Assembly (NCBI RefSeq): GCF_023016265.1
Contig: NZ_CP095412.1
Coordinates: 1,550,001-1,614,000 of the forward strand
DNA from: Blastococcus sp. PRF04-17
GTDB taxonomy: Bacteria; Actinomycetota; Actinomycetes; Mycobacteriales; Geodermatophilaceae
DNA: 64,000 nucleotides
Reading direction: 5' to 3'
Shown piece by piece: positions 26,390-35,941 of the stretch. Numbering within the stretch: position 1 is the first letter of the stretch; each line of letters opens with the position of its first letter. The notes beneath the pieces were generated by a model that saw only the letters and a list, made by a program, of their open reading frames with translations, ran no database searches and was not told the DNA's origin. A program made the position numbers and the translations under genes.

Positions 26390-27739
26390 CTAGCTTTCCA
26401 CGGGCGCCGGGACCTCGGCCCGGGTGGCTCCGGACGGGCGCTCGTCCGCGGCCTCGCCGTCCTCCGACGGTTCTTCCACCCGGCACACGAGCAGGGTGTC
26501 GATGCGGTTGCGACGGCCACCGGTGCTCTCGGCGACCAGCCGCAGGCCGTGGACCTCCGCGGCTGCGCCCTCGATCGGCACCCGGCCGAGGGCACGGGCG
26601 AGCAGACCGCCAACGGTCTCGACGTCGTCGTCCTGGGGCAGCTCGACCCCGAAGAGGGAGGCGAGGTCCTCCACGGGGAGCCGGGCGGTGAGCCGCATGG
26701 AACCGTCGGACAGCTGCTCGACCTCGGGTCGCTGGAACGCGTCGTGCTCGTCGGCGATCTCGCCGACGATCTCCTCGAGGATGTCCTCGATGGTGACCAG
26801 GCCGGCGAAACCGCCGTACTCGTCGACCACGATCGCGATGTGGATGCGCTGCGCCTGCATGTCCCGCAGCAGCTCGTCCACCGGCTTGGACTCCGGGATG
26901 AAGGTCGGTGGCCGCATGAGCTCGTCGACCCGCGGCCCCCGGGCGTCGGCAGCGTTCTGCGACCGGCGGACGAGGTCCTTGAGGTAGACGACGCCCACGA
27001 CGTCGTCGACGTTCTCGCCGATGACCGGGATGCGGCTGAACCCGCTGCGCAGCATCAGGGCCAGCGCCTGACGGACCGTCTTCGTGCGCTCGATCCACAC
27101 CACGTCGGTCCGCGGCACCATGACCTCGCGGGCGATGGTGTCACCGAGCTCGAACACCGAGTGGATCATGTTCCGTTCGCCGGACTCCACGACCCCGCGT
27201 TCCTCGGCCATGTCCACCAGTTCGCGCAGCTCCACCTCGGAGGAGAACGGGCCGTCGCGGAAGCCGCGGCCGGGCGTGATCATGTTGCCGACCAGGATGA
27301 GCAGCGTCGCCACCGGGCCGAGCACGCGGCCGAGCAGCCGCACGACCCCGGCGCTGGCCAGGGCGGTGCCGTAGGCATGCTGGCGGCCCAGGGTGCGGGG
27401 CCCGACGCCGACGAGCACGTAGCTGACGACGATCATCACGCCGGCGGCGGTGAGCACGGTCTGCCAGCTGCTGCCCCACAGGTCGTAGAACAGGACGGTC
27501 ACCAGGACCGCGGCGAGCATCTCGCAGACGATGCGGAGCAGGAGCAGGAGCGCGACGTGCCGCGCGCGCTCGAGGACGACCTCCTCCAGGGCGCTGGCCC
27601 GCTTGACCCCCTCGCGGCGCATCTCCTCGACCCGCGCCTTCGACACCCGCTGGATGGCGGCGTCCATGGCGCCGAACAGTCCGGCGAGCGGCACCAGGAG
27701 GATGGCGACCACGAGCATCGTGATCTCGCCGGTGCTCAT
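26390..27739 (-). CDS. CNNM/CBS-pair membrane protein (CorC/HlyC type)
   Basis: 449 residues. An N-terminal CNNM membrane domain of about 190 residues, [30 protein letters not shown], two CBS motifs ([24 protein letters not shown] and [33 protein letters not shown]), then a CorC_HlyC C-terminal domain. This family is linked to magnesium efflux or homeostasis. Start overlaps the ybeY stop. It ends with TAG, and the GTG of the next gene is in the same frame two codons later. Confidence 0.92.
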   Translation of the reverse strand: MSTGEITMLVVAILLVPLAGLFGAMDAAIQRVSKARVEEMRREGVKRASALEEVVLERARHVALLLLLRIVCEMLAAVLVTVLFYDLWGSSWQTVLTAAGVMIVVSYVLVGVGPRTLGRQHAYGTALASAGVVRLLGRVLGPVATLLILVGNMITPGRGFRDGPFSSEVELRELVDMAEERGVVESGERNMIHSVFELGDTIAREVMVPRTDVVWIERTKTVRQALALMLRSGFSRIPVIGENVDDVVGVVYLKDLVRRSQNAADARGPRVDELMRPPTFIPESKPVDELLRDMQAQRIHIAIVVDEYGGFAGLVTIEDILEEIVGEIADEHDAFQRPEVEQLSDGSMRLTARLPVEDLASLFGVELPQDDDVETVGGLLARALGRVPIEGAAAEVHGLRLVAESTGGRRNRIDTLLVCRVEEPSEDGEAADERPSGATRAEVPAPVES

Positions 27740-28218
27740 CGGGGCTCGCCGGTCACCGGTTCGCGGGGCGCCGAGCGCCAGCCCTCCAGGAGCTTCTGCT
27801 GGAGAGCGAACATCTCCTTCTCCTCCGCGGGCTCCATGTGGTCGTAGCCGAGCAGGTGCAGCACGCCGTGCGTGGCCAGGAGCACCAGCTCGTCGTCCAT
27901 GGAGTGGCCGGCGGCCCGCGCCTGGCGGACGGCGACGGCCGGGCAGAGGACGATGTCGCCGAGCAGGGCGGGGCCGGGATCGGGGTCGTCGGGGCGGCCG
28001 GTGTCGAGCTCGTCCATGGGGAAGGCGAGCACGTCGGTCGGGCCCTTCTCGCCCATCCACCGCTCGTGCAGGGTGCTCATGTACTCGGTGTCCACGCAGA
28101 GCACCGACAGCTCGGCCATCGGGTTGACCTTCATCTCGCCGAGCACGAAGCGGCAGACGCCGGCCAGCTCGGCCTCGTCGACCGCGATCTCGGACTCGTT
28201 GGCGACCTCGACGGGCAC
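27736..28218 (-). CDS. ybeY: Endoribonuclease YbeY
   Basis: 160 residues. The metal site [11 protein letters not shown] (H-x3-H-x5-H) is intact; [34 protein letters not shown] and [10 protein letters not shown] match the family. It processes the 3' end of 16S rRNA and takes part in ribosome quality control. Located directly after phoH, the common phoH-ybeY arrangement. Confidence 0.95.
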   Translation of the reverse strand: MPVEVANESEIAVDEAELAGVCRFVLGEMKVNPMAELSVLCVDTEYMSTLHERWMGEKGPTDVLAFPMDELDTGRPDDPDPGPALLGDIVLCPAVAVRQARAAGHSMDDELVLLATHGVLHLLGYDHMEPAEEKEMFALQQKLLEGWRSAPREPVTGEPR

Positions 28219-28223
28219 GCCGG

Positions 28224-29357
28224 TCAGCTCCCCTGCCGGCGCGACCGCGCCGTCCGGGCCGGCGCGGCGGGAGTCGTGGTCTGCCGGGTGGTGTCCCAGC
28301 GCTCGTAGGCGTCGACGATGTCTCCGACCAGCCGATGGCGGACGACGTCGGAGCTGGTCAGGGTGGTGAAGTGCACGTCCTCGATCTCGCCGAGGATCTC
28401 GCGAACGATGCGCAACCCGCTCTGTTGGCCGCCGGGCAGGTCCACCTGGGTGACGTCGCCGGTGACGACGAACTTCGACCCGAAGCCGAGCCGGGTGAGG
28501 AACATCTTCATCTGCTCGGCGGTGGTGTTCTGCGCCTCGTCGAGGATGACGAATGAATCGTTCAAGCTCCTACCGCGCATGAAGGCCAGCGGCGCGACCT
28601 CGATCGTCCCGGCGGCCATCAGCCGCGGGATCGACTCCGGGTCGACCATGTCGTGCAGCGCGTCGTACAGCGGCCGCAGATAGGGGTCGATCTTCTCCGA
28701 CAGCGTGCCCGGCAGGTACCCGAGCCGCTCCCCCGCCTCGACCGCCGGCCGGGTCAGGATGATGCGATTCACCTGCTTGGTCTGCAGCGCCTGCACCGCC
28801 TTGGCCATCGCGAGGTAGGTCTTGCCGGTACCGGCGGGGCCGATGCCGAAGACGATGGTGTGTGCGTCGATGGCGTCGACGTAGCGCTTCTGGTTCAGCG
28901 TCTTCGGCCGGATCGTGCGACCGCGCCGGCTGATGATGTCCAGGCTGAGGACGTCGGCCGGGCGCTCGGAGCCGCCGCTCTTGAGCATCGCGATGACCCG
29001 GCGCACCGAGTCCGGCCGCAGCCCCTGCCCGGTGCCGAGCAGCGCGATCAGCTCGTCGAACACGCGGACGGCGAAAGCGTTGTCGGCCGGCTGGCCGGTG
29101 ACGGCGATCTCGTTGCCGCGCACGTGGACGTCGGCGTCGACCTCGGCCTCGACCAGGCGGAGGAGCTCGTCGGCCGACCCGAGGAGGGCGACCATCGAGA
29201 CGGCGTCGGGGACGGTGATGGTGGTCCGGACCGGCGGCGGCGCGGACCCGATGGGGGCGGATCTTCCGGCGGCGCTGTCCGCGGCGGCGGCCTGCGCCGA
29301 GGCCTCACGGGACGTGTGGGTGCCGGGCGCGGAGTCGCCTGGGGAGGTGTCGGGCAA
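28224..29357 (-). CDS. phoH: PhoH-family ATPase
   Basis: 377 residues. Walker [17 protein letters not shown], Walker [12 protein letters not shown], and [12 protein letters not shown]. The N-terminal 45 residues are low-complexity; a KH-like region ([28 protein letters not shown]) precedes the ATPase. The TTG at 29355-29357 is a possible start; an internal GTG near the VRTTITVP segment is an alternative. PhoH proteins are thought to act on RNA with YbeY; exact role not proven. Confidence 0.93.
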   Translation of the reverse strand: MPDTSPGDSAPGTHTSREASAQAAAADSAAGRSAPIGSAPPPVRTTITVPDAVSMVALLGSADELLRLVEAEVDADVHVRGNEIAVTGQPADNAFAVRVFDELIALLGTGQGLRPDSVRRVIAMLKSGGSERPADVLSLDIISRRGRTIRPKTLNQKRYVDAIDAHTIVFGIGPAGTGKTYLAMAKAVQALQTKQVNRIILTRPAVEAGERLGYLPGTLSEKIDPYLRPLYDALHDMVDPESIPRLMAAGTIEVAPLAFMRGRSLNDSFVILDEAQNTTAEQMKMFLTRLGFGSKFVVTGDVTQVDLPGGQQSGLRIVREILGEIEDVHFTTLTSSDVVRHRLVGDIVDAYERWDTTRQTTTPAAPARTARSRRQGS

Positions 29358-29459
29358 GAACCCTCGACCCTGCCTTCCTGCTACGGGACGTGCGGACCGG
29401 TCGAGTCTACCCGCGCCCGCACCCGGGAAATCCCGCTCAGCGTGTCGACCTCACCCCGA

Positions 29460-30284
29460 TCAACGCCCCGAGTAGCGCGCCTTGCCGGGCCCCTCGGTGA
29501 GGAAGGAGGTCACCGCGCCGCGCAGGTCGGCGGTGGCGAACAGCGCGCCGGACGCCTCCGGCACGAGCGCGTCGGCGGCCCGGGCCCCCTCCCGGACGGA
29601 GGTGGCGACCAGCCGCTTGGTGGCCGCGTGCGCCACCGTCGGGCCCGCCGCAACCCGGTGGGCGTACTCGCGGGCGGCAGCGGCGAAGCCGTCGTCCGGG
29701 AGCACCCGGTTGACGACGTTCCACCGCTCCAGGACCTCCGCGGAGTACCGCTCACCGGTGAAGATCAGCTCCCGCGCCCGCGCGGGTCCGGCCCGCTCGG
29801 CCAGCCGCTGCGGCCCGCCCATCGACGGCGTGAGCCCGACGACGATCTCCACCAGACCGAACGACGCCTTCTCGGCCGCCAGCAGGATGTCGCAGCACAG
29901 CGCCAGCTCGAACGCCGCGGTGAGCGTGAGCCCGTGGGCGGCGTAGACCGTCGGCACGGGGAGGTCCTCGATCGTCTGCGCCACCCGCAGCAGCCGGGTC
30001 CACAGGTCCGCGCCCCGGCGCACCGGCTCCTCGCTCTGCGCGATGTCCTGGAAGAAGGTGACGTCGACGCCGCCCGAGACCACCTTGCCGCGGGCCTCGA
30101 ACAGCACCGCGCGCGCCCGGCCCGGCTGCGTGGGATCGGTCATCGCGACGAGCTCCGCGGCGATGTGCTCGAGCCCGTTGAAGACCACCGGCGTGAACAG
30201 GTTCAGCGGCGGGTTGTCGAGGACGACGACGGCGACGTCGCCGTCCCGCTCGATGCGGAGGGGATCGGGGTGCGAGTCGGTCAC
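29460..30284 (-). CDS. Enoyl-CoA hydratase/isomerase-family protein
   Basis: 274 residues of the crotonase fold: VAVVVLDNPPLNLFTPVVFNGLEHI, VVSGGVDVTFF, TVYAAHGLTLTAAFELALCCDILLAAEKASFGLVEIVVGLTPSMGGPQRLAERAG. The oxyanion-hole region is recognisable; the usual catalytic Glu positions cannot be assigned with certainty. GTG at 30282-30284 is favoured because the family begins there. Acts on acyl-CoA; substrate unknown. Situated between HIT and phoH genes. Confidence 0.88.
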   Translation of the reverse strand: MTDSHPDPLRIERDGDVAVVVLDNPPLNLFTPVVFNGLEHIAAELVAMTDPTQPGRARAVLFEARGKVVSGGVDVTFFQDIAQSEEPVRRGADLWTRLLRVAQTIEDLPVPTVYAAHGLTLTAAFELALCCDILLAAEKASFGLVEIVVGLTPSMGGPQRLAERAGPARARELIFTGERYSAEVLERWNVVNRVLPDDGFAAAAREYAHRVAAGPTVAHAATKRLVATSVREGARAADALVPEASGALFATADLRGAVTSFLTEGPGKARYSGR

Positions 30285-30328
30285 CCGGTGCACGATGCCA
30301 GCCCTCCGATCGCCCGGTGCAGCCGGTG

Positions 30329-30688
30329 TCAGCCCGGGGGCCATCCCAGGCGGCGGCCGCCGAGGACGTGCAGGTGGAGATGATCCACCGACTGGCCCGC
30401 CTGCGGCCCGGTGTTGGTGACGACGCGGTAGCCCGGCTCGATGCCTCCGTCGGTCACCAGGCCCTCCTGCAGCGCGACGGCGTGCGCTCCGTCGACCACC
30501 TCGCCGAGCAGAGCAGGATCCGCCGCGGCGAGCGCGCCGAGGTTGCGGTGGTGCTCCTTGGGGATCACCAGCACGTGGGTCGGTGCCTGCGGGTTGATGT
30601 CCCGGAAGGCGAACACCCGGTCGGTCTGGTGGACGACGTCGGCGGGGATCTCGCCGGCGACCATGCGGCAGAACAGACAGTCACTCAC
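30329..30688 (-). CDS. HIT-family nucleotide hydrolase
   Basis: 119 residues. CLFCRMVAGEIPADVV at the N-terminus (a CxxC zinc pair), DINPQAPTHVLVIPKEH in the middle, and the histidine triad VDHLHLHVLGG. HINT-type proteins hydrolyse AMP-lysine or AMP-amine bonds. It follows rsmE in the same direction. Confidence 0.93.
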   Translation of the reverse strand: MSDCLFCRMVAGEIPADVVHQTDRVFAFRDINPQAPTHVLVIPKEHHRNLGALAAADPALLGEVVDGAHAVALQEGLVTDGGIEPGYRVVTNTGPQAGQSVDHLHLHVLGGRRLGWPPG

Positions 30689-30722
30689 GCCTGCGACCCT
30701 ACGGCCGTCGGAGGGCGGCCAC

Positions 30723-31484
30723 TCAGGCCCAGCGGGTGCGGGCCGACAGCGCCGCGAGGGCCGCGGCGCCGGCGGTCGACGTCCGCAGGACCTCGGCGCC
30801 GAGCCGCACCGCCTGCGCGCCGGCGGCGCGGAATGCCACGACCTCGCCGTCGGTGAGCCCGCCCTCGGGACCGACCACGACGGCCACCGTCCCCTCCCCG
30901 GGGATCGGCACCTCGGACAGCGGACGGCGCGCCTGCTCGTGCAGGACGACGGCCAGGTCGGCCGCGCCCAGCAGACCGCACACCTCGCGGGTGGTCATGA
31001 GGTCGGTGATCTCGGGGAGGTGCGGACGACGGGACTGCTTGCTGGCCGCGTGCGCCGCGGCCCGCCACTTGGCGACGCCCTTGGCCACGCGGTCGTCGCG
31101 CCAGCGCGTGACGCAGCGGGCGGCAGCCCACGGGACGATCCGGTCGACGCCCAGTTCGGTGGCCAGGTCGACGGCGAGCGGACCGCGGTCGCCCTTGGGC
31201 AGCGCCTGGACCAGGACGAACTCCGGGGACTGCACAGGCACCTCGAACCGGCGGACGACCGCGACCCGCAGGCCCTCCTGTCCCGCGCTGACCACCTCGC
31301 TGTCGGCGACGGTGCCCTGGCCGTCGCCGACCCTGACCCGCTCCCCGGGCGACAACCGCAGCACCTCGACCGCGTGCCGTCCCTCCGGGCCGGTGACCAG
31401 CAGCTCGTCGGCATCGGCCAGGCCGTCGACGATGAACATGGGCGCGCCGCCGAGCTCGGGGACGCCGGTGTCCTGAGCCGTCAC
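30723..31484 (-). CDS. rsmE: 16S rRNA (uracil-1498-N3)-methyltransferase
   Basis: 253 residues. N-terminal PUA-like part with GRHAVEVLRLSPGERVRVGDG, then the SPOUT knot: AVVVGPEGGLTDGEV and RLGAEVLRTSTAGAAAL. It methylates U1498 of 16S rRNA with S-adenosylmethionine. The GTG start lies two bases after the dnaJ stop, so it is in the hrcA-dnaJ operon, a standard arrangement. Confidence 0.94.
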   Translation of the reverse strand: MTAQDTGVPELGGAPMFIVDGLADADELLVTGPEGRHAVEVLRLSPGERVRVGDGQGTVADSEVVSAGQEGLRVAVVRRFEVPVQSPEFVLVQALPKGDRGPLAVDLATELGVDRIVPWAAARCVTRWRDDRVAKGVAKWRAAAHAASKQSRRPHLPEITDLMTTREVCGLLGAADLAVVLHEQARRPLSEVPIPGEGTVAVVVGPEGGLTDGEVVAFRAAGAQAVRLGAEVLRTSTAGAAALAALSARTRWA

Positions 31485-31485
31485 G

Positions 31486-32616
31486 TCAGCGCCCGTTGAA
31501 CGCGTCGCGGACCCGGGAGAACAGCCCGCCCTGGGCTTCCCGGTGGGACTCGGGCGTGTCCTCTCCGCGCAGCGCCGCGAGCTCGCGGAGCAGCTTCTCC
31601 TGCTCGGCGTCCAGCCGGGTGGGCGTGGAGACCTCGATGTGCACGACCAGGTTGCCGCGGCCGGTGCCACGCAGCCGGGGCGCGCCGTGCGCCCGGAGCG
31701 TCAGCACACTGCCCGACTGGGTGCCGGGACGGATGTCGAGGTCCTCCTCCCCGTCCAGCGTCTTGAGGCTGAGCGTGGTGCCGAGCGCCGCCGAGGTCAT
31801 GGGCAGGGTGACCCGGCAGTGCAGGTCCTCGCCGTCGCGGGTGAAGACGTCGTGCGGCCGCTCGTGGATCTCCACGTAGAGGTCACCGGCCGGCCCGCCG
31901 CCGGGACCGACCTCGCCCTGCCCGGTCAGCCGGATCCGCATGCCGTCCTCGACGCCTGCCGGCACCTTGACCTGCAGCGTGCGCCGCGAGCGGACCCGCC
32001 CGTCGCCGCCGCACTCGCGGCAGGGGTCCGGGATGACCTGCCCGGTGCCTGCGCACGTCGGGCAGACGCGGCTGGAGACGACCTGGCCGAGGAAGCCGCG
32101 CTGCACGCTCTGCACCTCGCCGCGGCCCGAGCAGGTGGTGCAGGTCGTCGGGTGGGTGCCCGGCGCGGTGCCGGCCCCGGTGCACACGGTGCACAGCACG
32201 GCGGTGTCGACGGTGATGTCCTTCGTCGTCCCGAAGACCGTCTCGTCGAGTTCGAGCTCGATGGGGATCAGGGCGTCCCGGCCGGCACGGACGCGACTGC
32301 GCGGCCCGCGCGTCGCCGCACCGCCGAAGAACGCGTCCATGATGTCGCCGAGCCCGCCGAAGCCGGCGCTGCCGAAGCCGCCGTTGCTGCTGCCTCCGGT
32401 GTCGAACGGGTCGCCGCCCAGGTCGACGATCCGTCGCTTCTCCGGGTCGGTCAGCGCCTCGTAGGCGCGCGTGACCTGCTGGAAGCGCTCCTTGGCGGCC
32501 GGGTCGGGGTTGACGTCGGGATGCAGGTCGCGGGCGAGCCGGCGGTAGGCCCGCTTGATGTCGCTGTCACTGGCATCGTGGGACACGCCCAGCACGCCGA
32601 AGTAGTCGGTTGCCAT
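31486..32616 (-). CDS. dnaJ: Chaperone DnaJ
   Basis: 376 residues. J domain with HPD at residues 31-33 ([11 protein letters not shown]), a short Gly/Phe linker ([12 protein letters not shown]), four CxxCxGxG zinc repeats ([32 protein letters not shown]) and two substrate-binding domains. It stimulates DnaK ATPase. It follows hrcA by 15 bases, so it is the HrcA-controlled dnaJ2 of actinobacteria. Confidence 0.96.
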   Translation of the reverse strand: MATDYFGVLGVSHDASDSDIKRAYRRLARDLHPDVNPDPAAKERFQQVTRAYEALTDPEKRRIVDLGGDPFDTGGSSNGGFGSAGFGGLGDIMDAFFGGAATRGPRSRVRAGRDALIPIELELDETVFGTTKDITVDTAVLCTVCTGAGTAPGTHPTTCTTCSGRGEVQSVQRGFLGQVVSSRVCPTCAGTGQVIPDPCRECGGDGRVRSRRTLQVKVPAGVEDGMRIRLTGQGEVGPGGGPAGDLYVEIHERPHDVFTRDGEDLHCRVTLPMTSAALGTTLSLKTLDGEEDLDIRPGTQSGSVLTLRAHGAPRLRGTGRGNLVVHIEVSTPTRLDAEQEKLLRELAALRGEDTPESHREAQGGLFSRVRDAFNGR

Positions 32617-32631
32617 CGAGAAGTCTCAGCC

Positions 32632-33654
32632 TCAGCTCTCGGCCAGCAGGTGGCCGACGTAGCGGGCCACGGCGCGAACCGCGGCCATGTTTCCGGGGTA
32701 GTCCATGCGGGTCGGCCCGACGACCCCGAGCCCGCCGAGGGCGCGGTCGCCCGAGCCGTAGCCGACGGAGACGAAGGAGGCCCCGGTGAGCGCCTCGTGG
32801 GCGTTCTCCTCACCGATGCGGACCAGCACCGTGCTCGCGTCCACCTGAGCCATCAACCGCAGGACGACCACCTGTTCTTCCAGCGCCTCCAGCAGCGGGC
32901 GCACGGTACCCGGGAAGTCGAGGGCGTTGCCGCGCGCGAGGTTGGCGGTGCCCCCGATGACCAGCCGGTCCTCGCTGGGCTCGACCAGCGTCTCCAGGAG
33001 CGTGGCGCTGACCGTGGCGACCAGCCCCCGCAGGTGCTGCGGCGCCGTCTCGACCAGGTCGGGCACCTTGCCGCCGGCGTCGACGAGCTTGACCCCGCTG
33101 AACGCGGAGTTCAGTAGCGCGCGCAGCTCCGCCACCGCCTCGGCGGTCACGTCCACCGGCGAGTCGACGACGCGCTGCTCGACCCGGCCGGTGTCGGTGA
33201 TCAGCACGAGCATCAGCCGGCCGGCGGCCACCTGGATCACCTCGAGGTGGCGGACGGCGCTGCGCGACAGCGTCGGGTACTGGACGACCGCCACCTGCCG
33301 GGTCAGCTGGGCGAGCAGCCGGACGCTGCGGGTGAGGACGTCGTGCAGGTCGACCGCGCCGTCGAGGAAGCGCTCGATCGCCCGGCGCTCGGCGACCGAC
33401 AGGGGCTTGACCGCCGACAGCCGGTCGACGAACAGCCGGTAACCCTTGTCGGTAGGCACCCGACCGGCGCTGGTGTGCGGCTGGGTGATGTAGCCCTGCT
33501 CCTCGAGCACCGCCATGTCGTTGCGGATCGTGGCCGGGGAGACGCCGAGGTCGTGGCGTTCGGCGAGGGCCTTGCTGCCCACCGGGTCGTTGGTCGAGAC
33601 GTAGTCCTGGACGATGGCCCGGAGGACCTCCAGTCGGCGTTCGTCGTGCGCCAC
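32632..33654 (-). CDS. hrcA: Heat-inducible repressor HrcA
   Basis: 340 residues. N-terminal winged helix: [68 protein letters not shown], then the HrcA sensing domain. GTG at 33652-33654 is chosen because GGGGAGG lies upstream and the family starts there. HrcA binds CIRCE operators; one lies at 33693-33719, so the hrcA-dnaJ-rsmE operon is autoregulated. Confidence 0.95.
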   Translation of the reverse strand: MAHDERRLEVLRAIVQDYVSTNDPVGSKALAERHDLGVSPATIRNDMAVLEEQGYITQPHTSAGRVPTDKGYRLFVDRLSAVKPLSVAERRAIERFLDGAVDLHDVLTRSVRLLAQLTRQVAVVQYPTLSRSAVRHLEVIQVAAGRLMLVLITDTGRVEQRVVDSPVDVTAEAVAELRALLNSAFSGVKLVDAGGKVPDLVETAPQHLRGLVATVSATLLETLVEPSEDRLVIGGTANLARGNALDFPGTVRPLLEALEEQVVVLRLMAQVDASTVLVRIGEENAHEALTGASFVSVGYGSGDRALGGLGVVGPTRMDYPGNMAAVRAVARYVGHLLAES

Positions 33655-33692
33655 GGTGACACCTCCCCGTACCGGTCGACACGCCGTGCGGT

Positions 33693-33719
33693 CTGGCACT
33701 CGCACGGACAGAGTGCCAG
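33693..33719. promoter_or_regulatory. CIRCE operator for HrcA
   Basis: A perfect 9-bp inverted repeat, CTGGCACTC and GAGTGCCAG, with the exact 9-base spacer of CIRCE (consensus TTAGCACTC-N9-GAGTGCTAA). It lies 39 bases upstream of the hrcA start. Confidence 0.92.
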
Positions 33720-33875
33720 GCCAGTCTACGCGAAGGACGCCCGTCCACCTCGGCGCTCGCACGCTCGCGGCGAGCCTCTGGACGAGGCGGGCAGGGGCGG
33801 GGCGGGGCGGGTGATCGGCGGTTAGGGTGGGGCGGTCGGCGCCCCCTCGCGGGGCAGAGAGCGGAGGTCGGTTCC

Positions 33876-34253
33876 CTGATCTTCAAATCGGTCCGCGAGG
33901 GACGCCCCTATCCCGACCACGGCCTGTCCACCCGTGACTGGGCGATGATCCCGCCGCGTCAGGTCCGCATGGACACGCTGACGACGACGAAGAAGGAACT
34001 GGCGCTCGACGCACTGCTCGCCGACGACTCCACCTTCTACGGCGACCTGTTCCCCCACGCCGTCCAGTGGCACGGCGAGCTCTACCTGGAGGACGGGCTG
34101 CACCGCGCCCTGCGGGCGGCCCTGCAGCAGCGCAACGTCATCCACGTCCGGGTGCTCGACCTCGACGCGCTCACCCCGGTCCAGGCGGCGTCCGGTCCGT
34201 CGACGGCCTCCATCCCGGTGCAGCCGCCGGTCCCCAACCCCCGGCGCGTCTGA
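33876..34253 (+). CDS. Conserved small protein, possible CTG start (VapB-like annotation)
   Basis: 125 residues from CTG, or 102 from the internal ATG at 33945. The family pattern is [87 protein letters not shown]. Homologous segments continue upstream of the ATG to the CTG, which has GGAGG seven bases before it; no ATG, GTG or TTG fits there. Such proteins are often labelled VapB-like antitoxins, but no toxin gene is adjacent, so that label is doubtful. Confidence 0.75.
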   Translation: MIFKSVREGRPYPDHGLSTRDWAMIPPRQVRMDTLTTTKKELALDALLADDSTFYGDLFPHAVQWHGELYLEDGLHRALRAALQQRNVIHVRVLDLDALTPVQAASGPSTASIPVQPPVPNPRRV

Positions 34254-34282
34254 CCACCGAGGCGCCGGGGGTTGGGGACCGG
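34227..34282. terminator. 21-bp perfect hairpin between convergent genes
   Basis: The arm 34227-34247 is the exact reverse complement of 34262-34282, around a 14-base loop that contains the stop codon of the preceding gene. The next gene is convergent and ends at 34304, so this is a bidirectional terminator whose left arm is inside coding sequence. Confidence 0.85.
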
Positions 34283-34303
34283 CCACCACTGGGAGCTGAG
34301 GGC

Positions 34304-34624
34304 TCAGTGCGGCGTGGCGCAGGCCACGCAGCCACCGGCGAACGGGCGCAGCTCCAGCCGCTCCTCCGGGATGGCGGCGCCGCAGTGCACGCACGCCCCG
34401 TACGTGCCGGCGTCGATGCGCGCCAGGGCGGCGTCGATCTCGTTCAGGGTGACCTGGAGGTCGGCGCTGCGACGCTGGGCGACCGGGTCGGGCACGGACT
34501 GGGCGCACTCGGCGAGCGCCTCCTCGCGCTGGCGGGCGCAGTCGGCCCGCTGGGTCTCCAGCAGGGCCCGGAACCGGCTCCAGTCGGACGCGGCGGTGGA
34601 CGGGGTGTCGATGCTTGCGGACAT
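34304..34624 (-). CDS. TraR/DksA-family zinc-finger protein
   Basis: 106 residues. An N-terminal coiled coil (ALLETQRADCARQREEALAECAQ, DLQVTLNEIDAALARIDAGTYG) and a C-terminal C4 finger (CVHCGAAIPEERLELRPF, then CVAC). This family binds RNA polymerase through its secondary channel; whether this member responds to ppGpp is unknown. GAGGAG precedes the ATG at 34622-34624. Confidence 0.88.
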   Translation of the reverse strand: MSASIDTPSTAASDWSRFRALLETQRADCARQREEALAECAQSVPDPVAQRRSADLQVTLNEIDAALARIDAGTYGACVHCGAAIPEERLELRPFAGGCVACATPH

Positions 34625-34936
34625 GCGGTTCTCCTCGGGGAGCAATGCCAGGGGGACGCGGTCACCAGCGGGTGCGCGTCAGGGCGGGTACTCGGTGTCG
34701 CAGCGGATCAGCAGCGCTGCGGCGGAGCCCGGTCCTGACTTCGCCGGAGGACGTCGAGCCCTCGCAGGCCGCGGGCGCGTCGGTTCAGGGCCAGGGCCAG
34801 CAGCATGCCGCCCGATACGGCCGGCGGTGCTGCGCGGAACGCAGGCACGTGCACCGCGGACACCCCCTCGCGACCCGGAACCGGCACCGTTGCCGGAACG
34901 GGCACCATAGCTCTGACCGGGAAGATTCGGAACTGC
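34625..34936. other. Intergenic, no convincing gene
   Basis: About 310 bases between the DksA-like gene and the MpaB-type gene. A 66-codon minus-strand open frame at 34708-34908 has no clear ribosome site or family resemblance. No hairpin or RNA was recognised. Confidence 0.45.
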
Positions 34937-35863
34937 TCAGACGGGTGAGGCCCCCACCTCGTCGCCTTTCTCGGCCCCGGGACCGGGCCGCGGGTGCGGC
35001 ACCGGGCAACCGCTCGGGAACGTGCCGAGCGCGGCGACGTCGTAGCCGGCCGGGTAGCTGCGGATCTGCGGCAACTGACGGGCGTGGAAGGGTGCCGCCC
35101 GCGGCGGGAGGAACCGGACCATCCGTCCCCGGGCCCGGAGACCGGCGCGCACGAGCGCCCGCATCGCCGGTGCCGGGTGCGCGAACCCGAGGGCGTCCAG
35201 CAGGTGGGCGTCCATCGTGGCCAGCGAGATCTGCCGCACCAGGCGCTCGGGCAGCAGGTGGTTGGGGGGAAAGGTCGCGAGCAGCGCGAGGGTCGCCTCG
35301 GCGACGGTGCGGCCGCCGGGGTCGACGCCGAAGTGCCGCCGCTCGTAGTCGTCGAGCAGCCGGGCGAAGGATTGCCAGGTGGCAGGAATGTCCCGGATCG
35401 CCATGTGCCGGCCGAGCTCGCGGTAGTAGTTGGCGCTCGCGATGCGCTCGATCTCGGTCATGCGCCGCCAGCCGAACGCGTCGATCCAGCGGATCGGCGT
35501 CACGACGAAGGTGGCCAGGACGTAGCGCAGGTCGTCGTTGCCGATGTCGTAGGCGCGGTGCATCTGGTTCATCCGCCGCACCGCGGTGCGCCCCACGGGG
35601 CTGTCCAGGCCGTGCTCCACGATCGCGTCGAGGATCAGGACCGTGTCGTCGTAGCGCTTCTGGGTGTGCTCGGTGAGCTCACCGGTGCGCGCCAGCAGCG
35701 CCCCGATGCTCGGGACGGCGTACGTGCGGAACAGGGCGAAGCTCAGCGCCTGCGTCATGTCCCACGGGAACTCGTAGCCGCCGGTCAGCCGGTAGATCTC
35801 GGCGTGGTCGCGGCCCGGGTCCAGGCGCTCGATCCGGCGCAGCACGTCGAACCGTCGTCCCAT
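34937..35863 (-). CDS. MpaB/DUF2236-family oxygenase-like protein
   Basis: 308 residues. The pattern FALFRTYAVPSIGALLARTGELTEHTQKRYDDTVLILDAIVEHGLDSPVGRTAVRRMNQMHRAYDIGNDDLRYVLATFVVTPIRWIDAFGWR is that of ER-bound oxygenase MpaB/rubber-oxygenase relatives, with a conserved His in MHRAYDI expected to bind haem. The C-terminus, from about residue 280, is low-complexity. Substrate unknown. Stands alone before hemW. Confidence 0.82.
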   Translation of the reverse strand: MGRRFDVLRRIERLDPGRDHAEIYRLTGGYEFPWDMTQALSFALFRTYAVPSIGALLARTGELTEHTQKRYDDTVLILDAIVEHGLDSPVGRTAVRRMNQMHRAYDIGNDDLRYVLATFVVTPIRWIDAFGWRRMTEIERIASANYYRELGRHMAIRDIPATWQSFARLLDDYERRHFGVDPGGRTVAEATLALLATFPPNHLLPERLVRQISLATMDAHLLDALGFAHPAPAMRALVRAGLRARGRMVRFLPPRAAPFHARQLPQIRSYPAGYDVAALGTFPSGCPVPHPRPGPGAEKGDEVGASPV

Positions 35864-35941
35864 TCCTTCAGCCTGACCCGCTGTCGTGGCCCCGTCCAGA
35901 GGCCCGCCGCGAGCTGGCGAGCGGTGAGGAGGAGGGGGTCC

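Noticed and set aside
26381-26392. TAG of the CNNM gene is in frame with the start of the deaminase-like gene two codons later, which could be read-through by the UAG tRNA-Sec.
   Set aside because: The upstream protein is complete, the downstream one has its own GTG, and no SECIS-like hairpin or Cys/Sec family position is at the TAG. Chance frame agreement is more likely.
33876-34253. Type II toxin-antitoxin module.
   Set aside because: No toxin-like gene adjoins; the neighbours are hrcA and a DksA-like gene.
34708-34908. 66-codon minus-strand frame between the DksA-like and MpaB-type genes.
   Set aside because: Weak ribosome site and low-complexity Pro/Val/Arg composition without family features.
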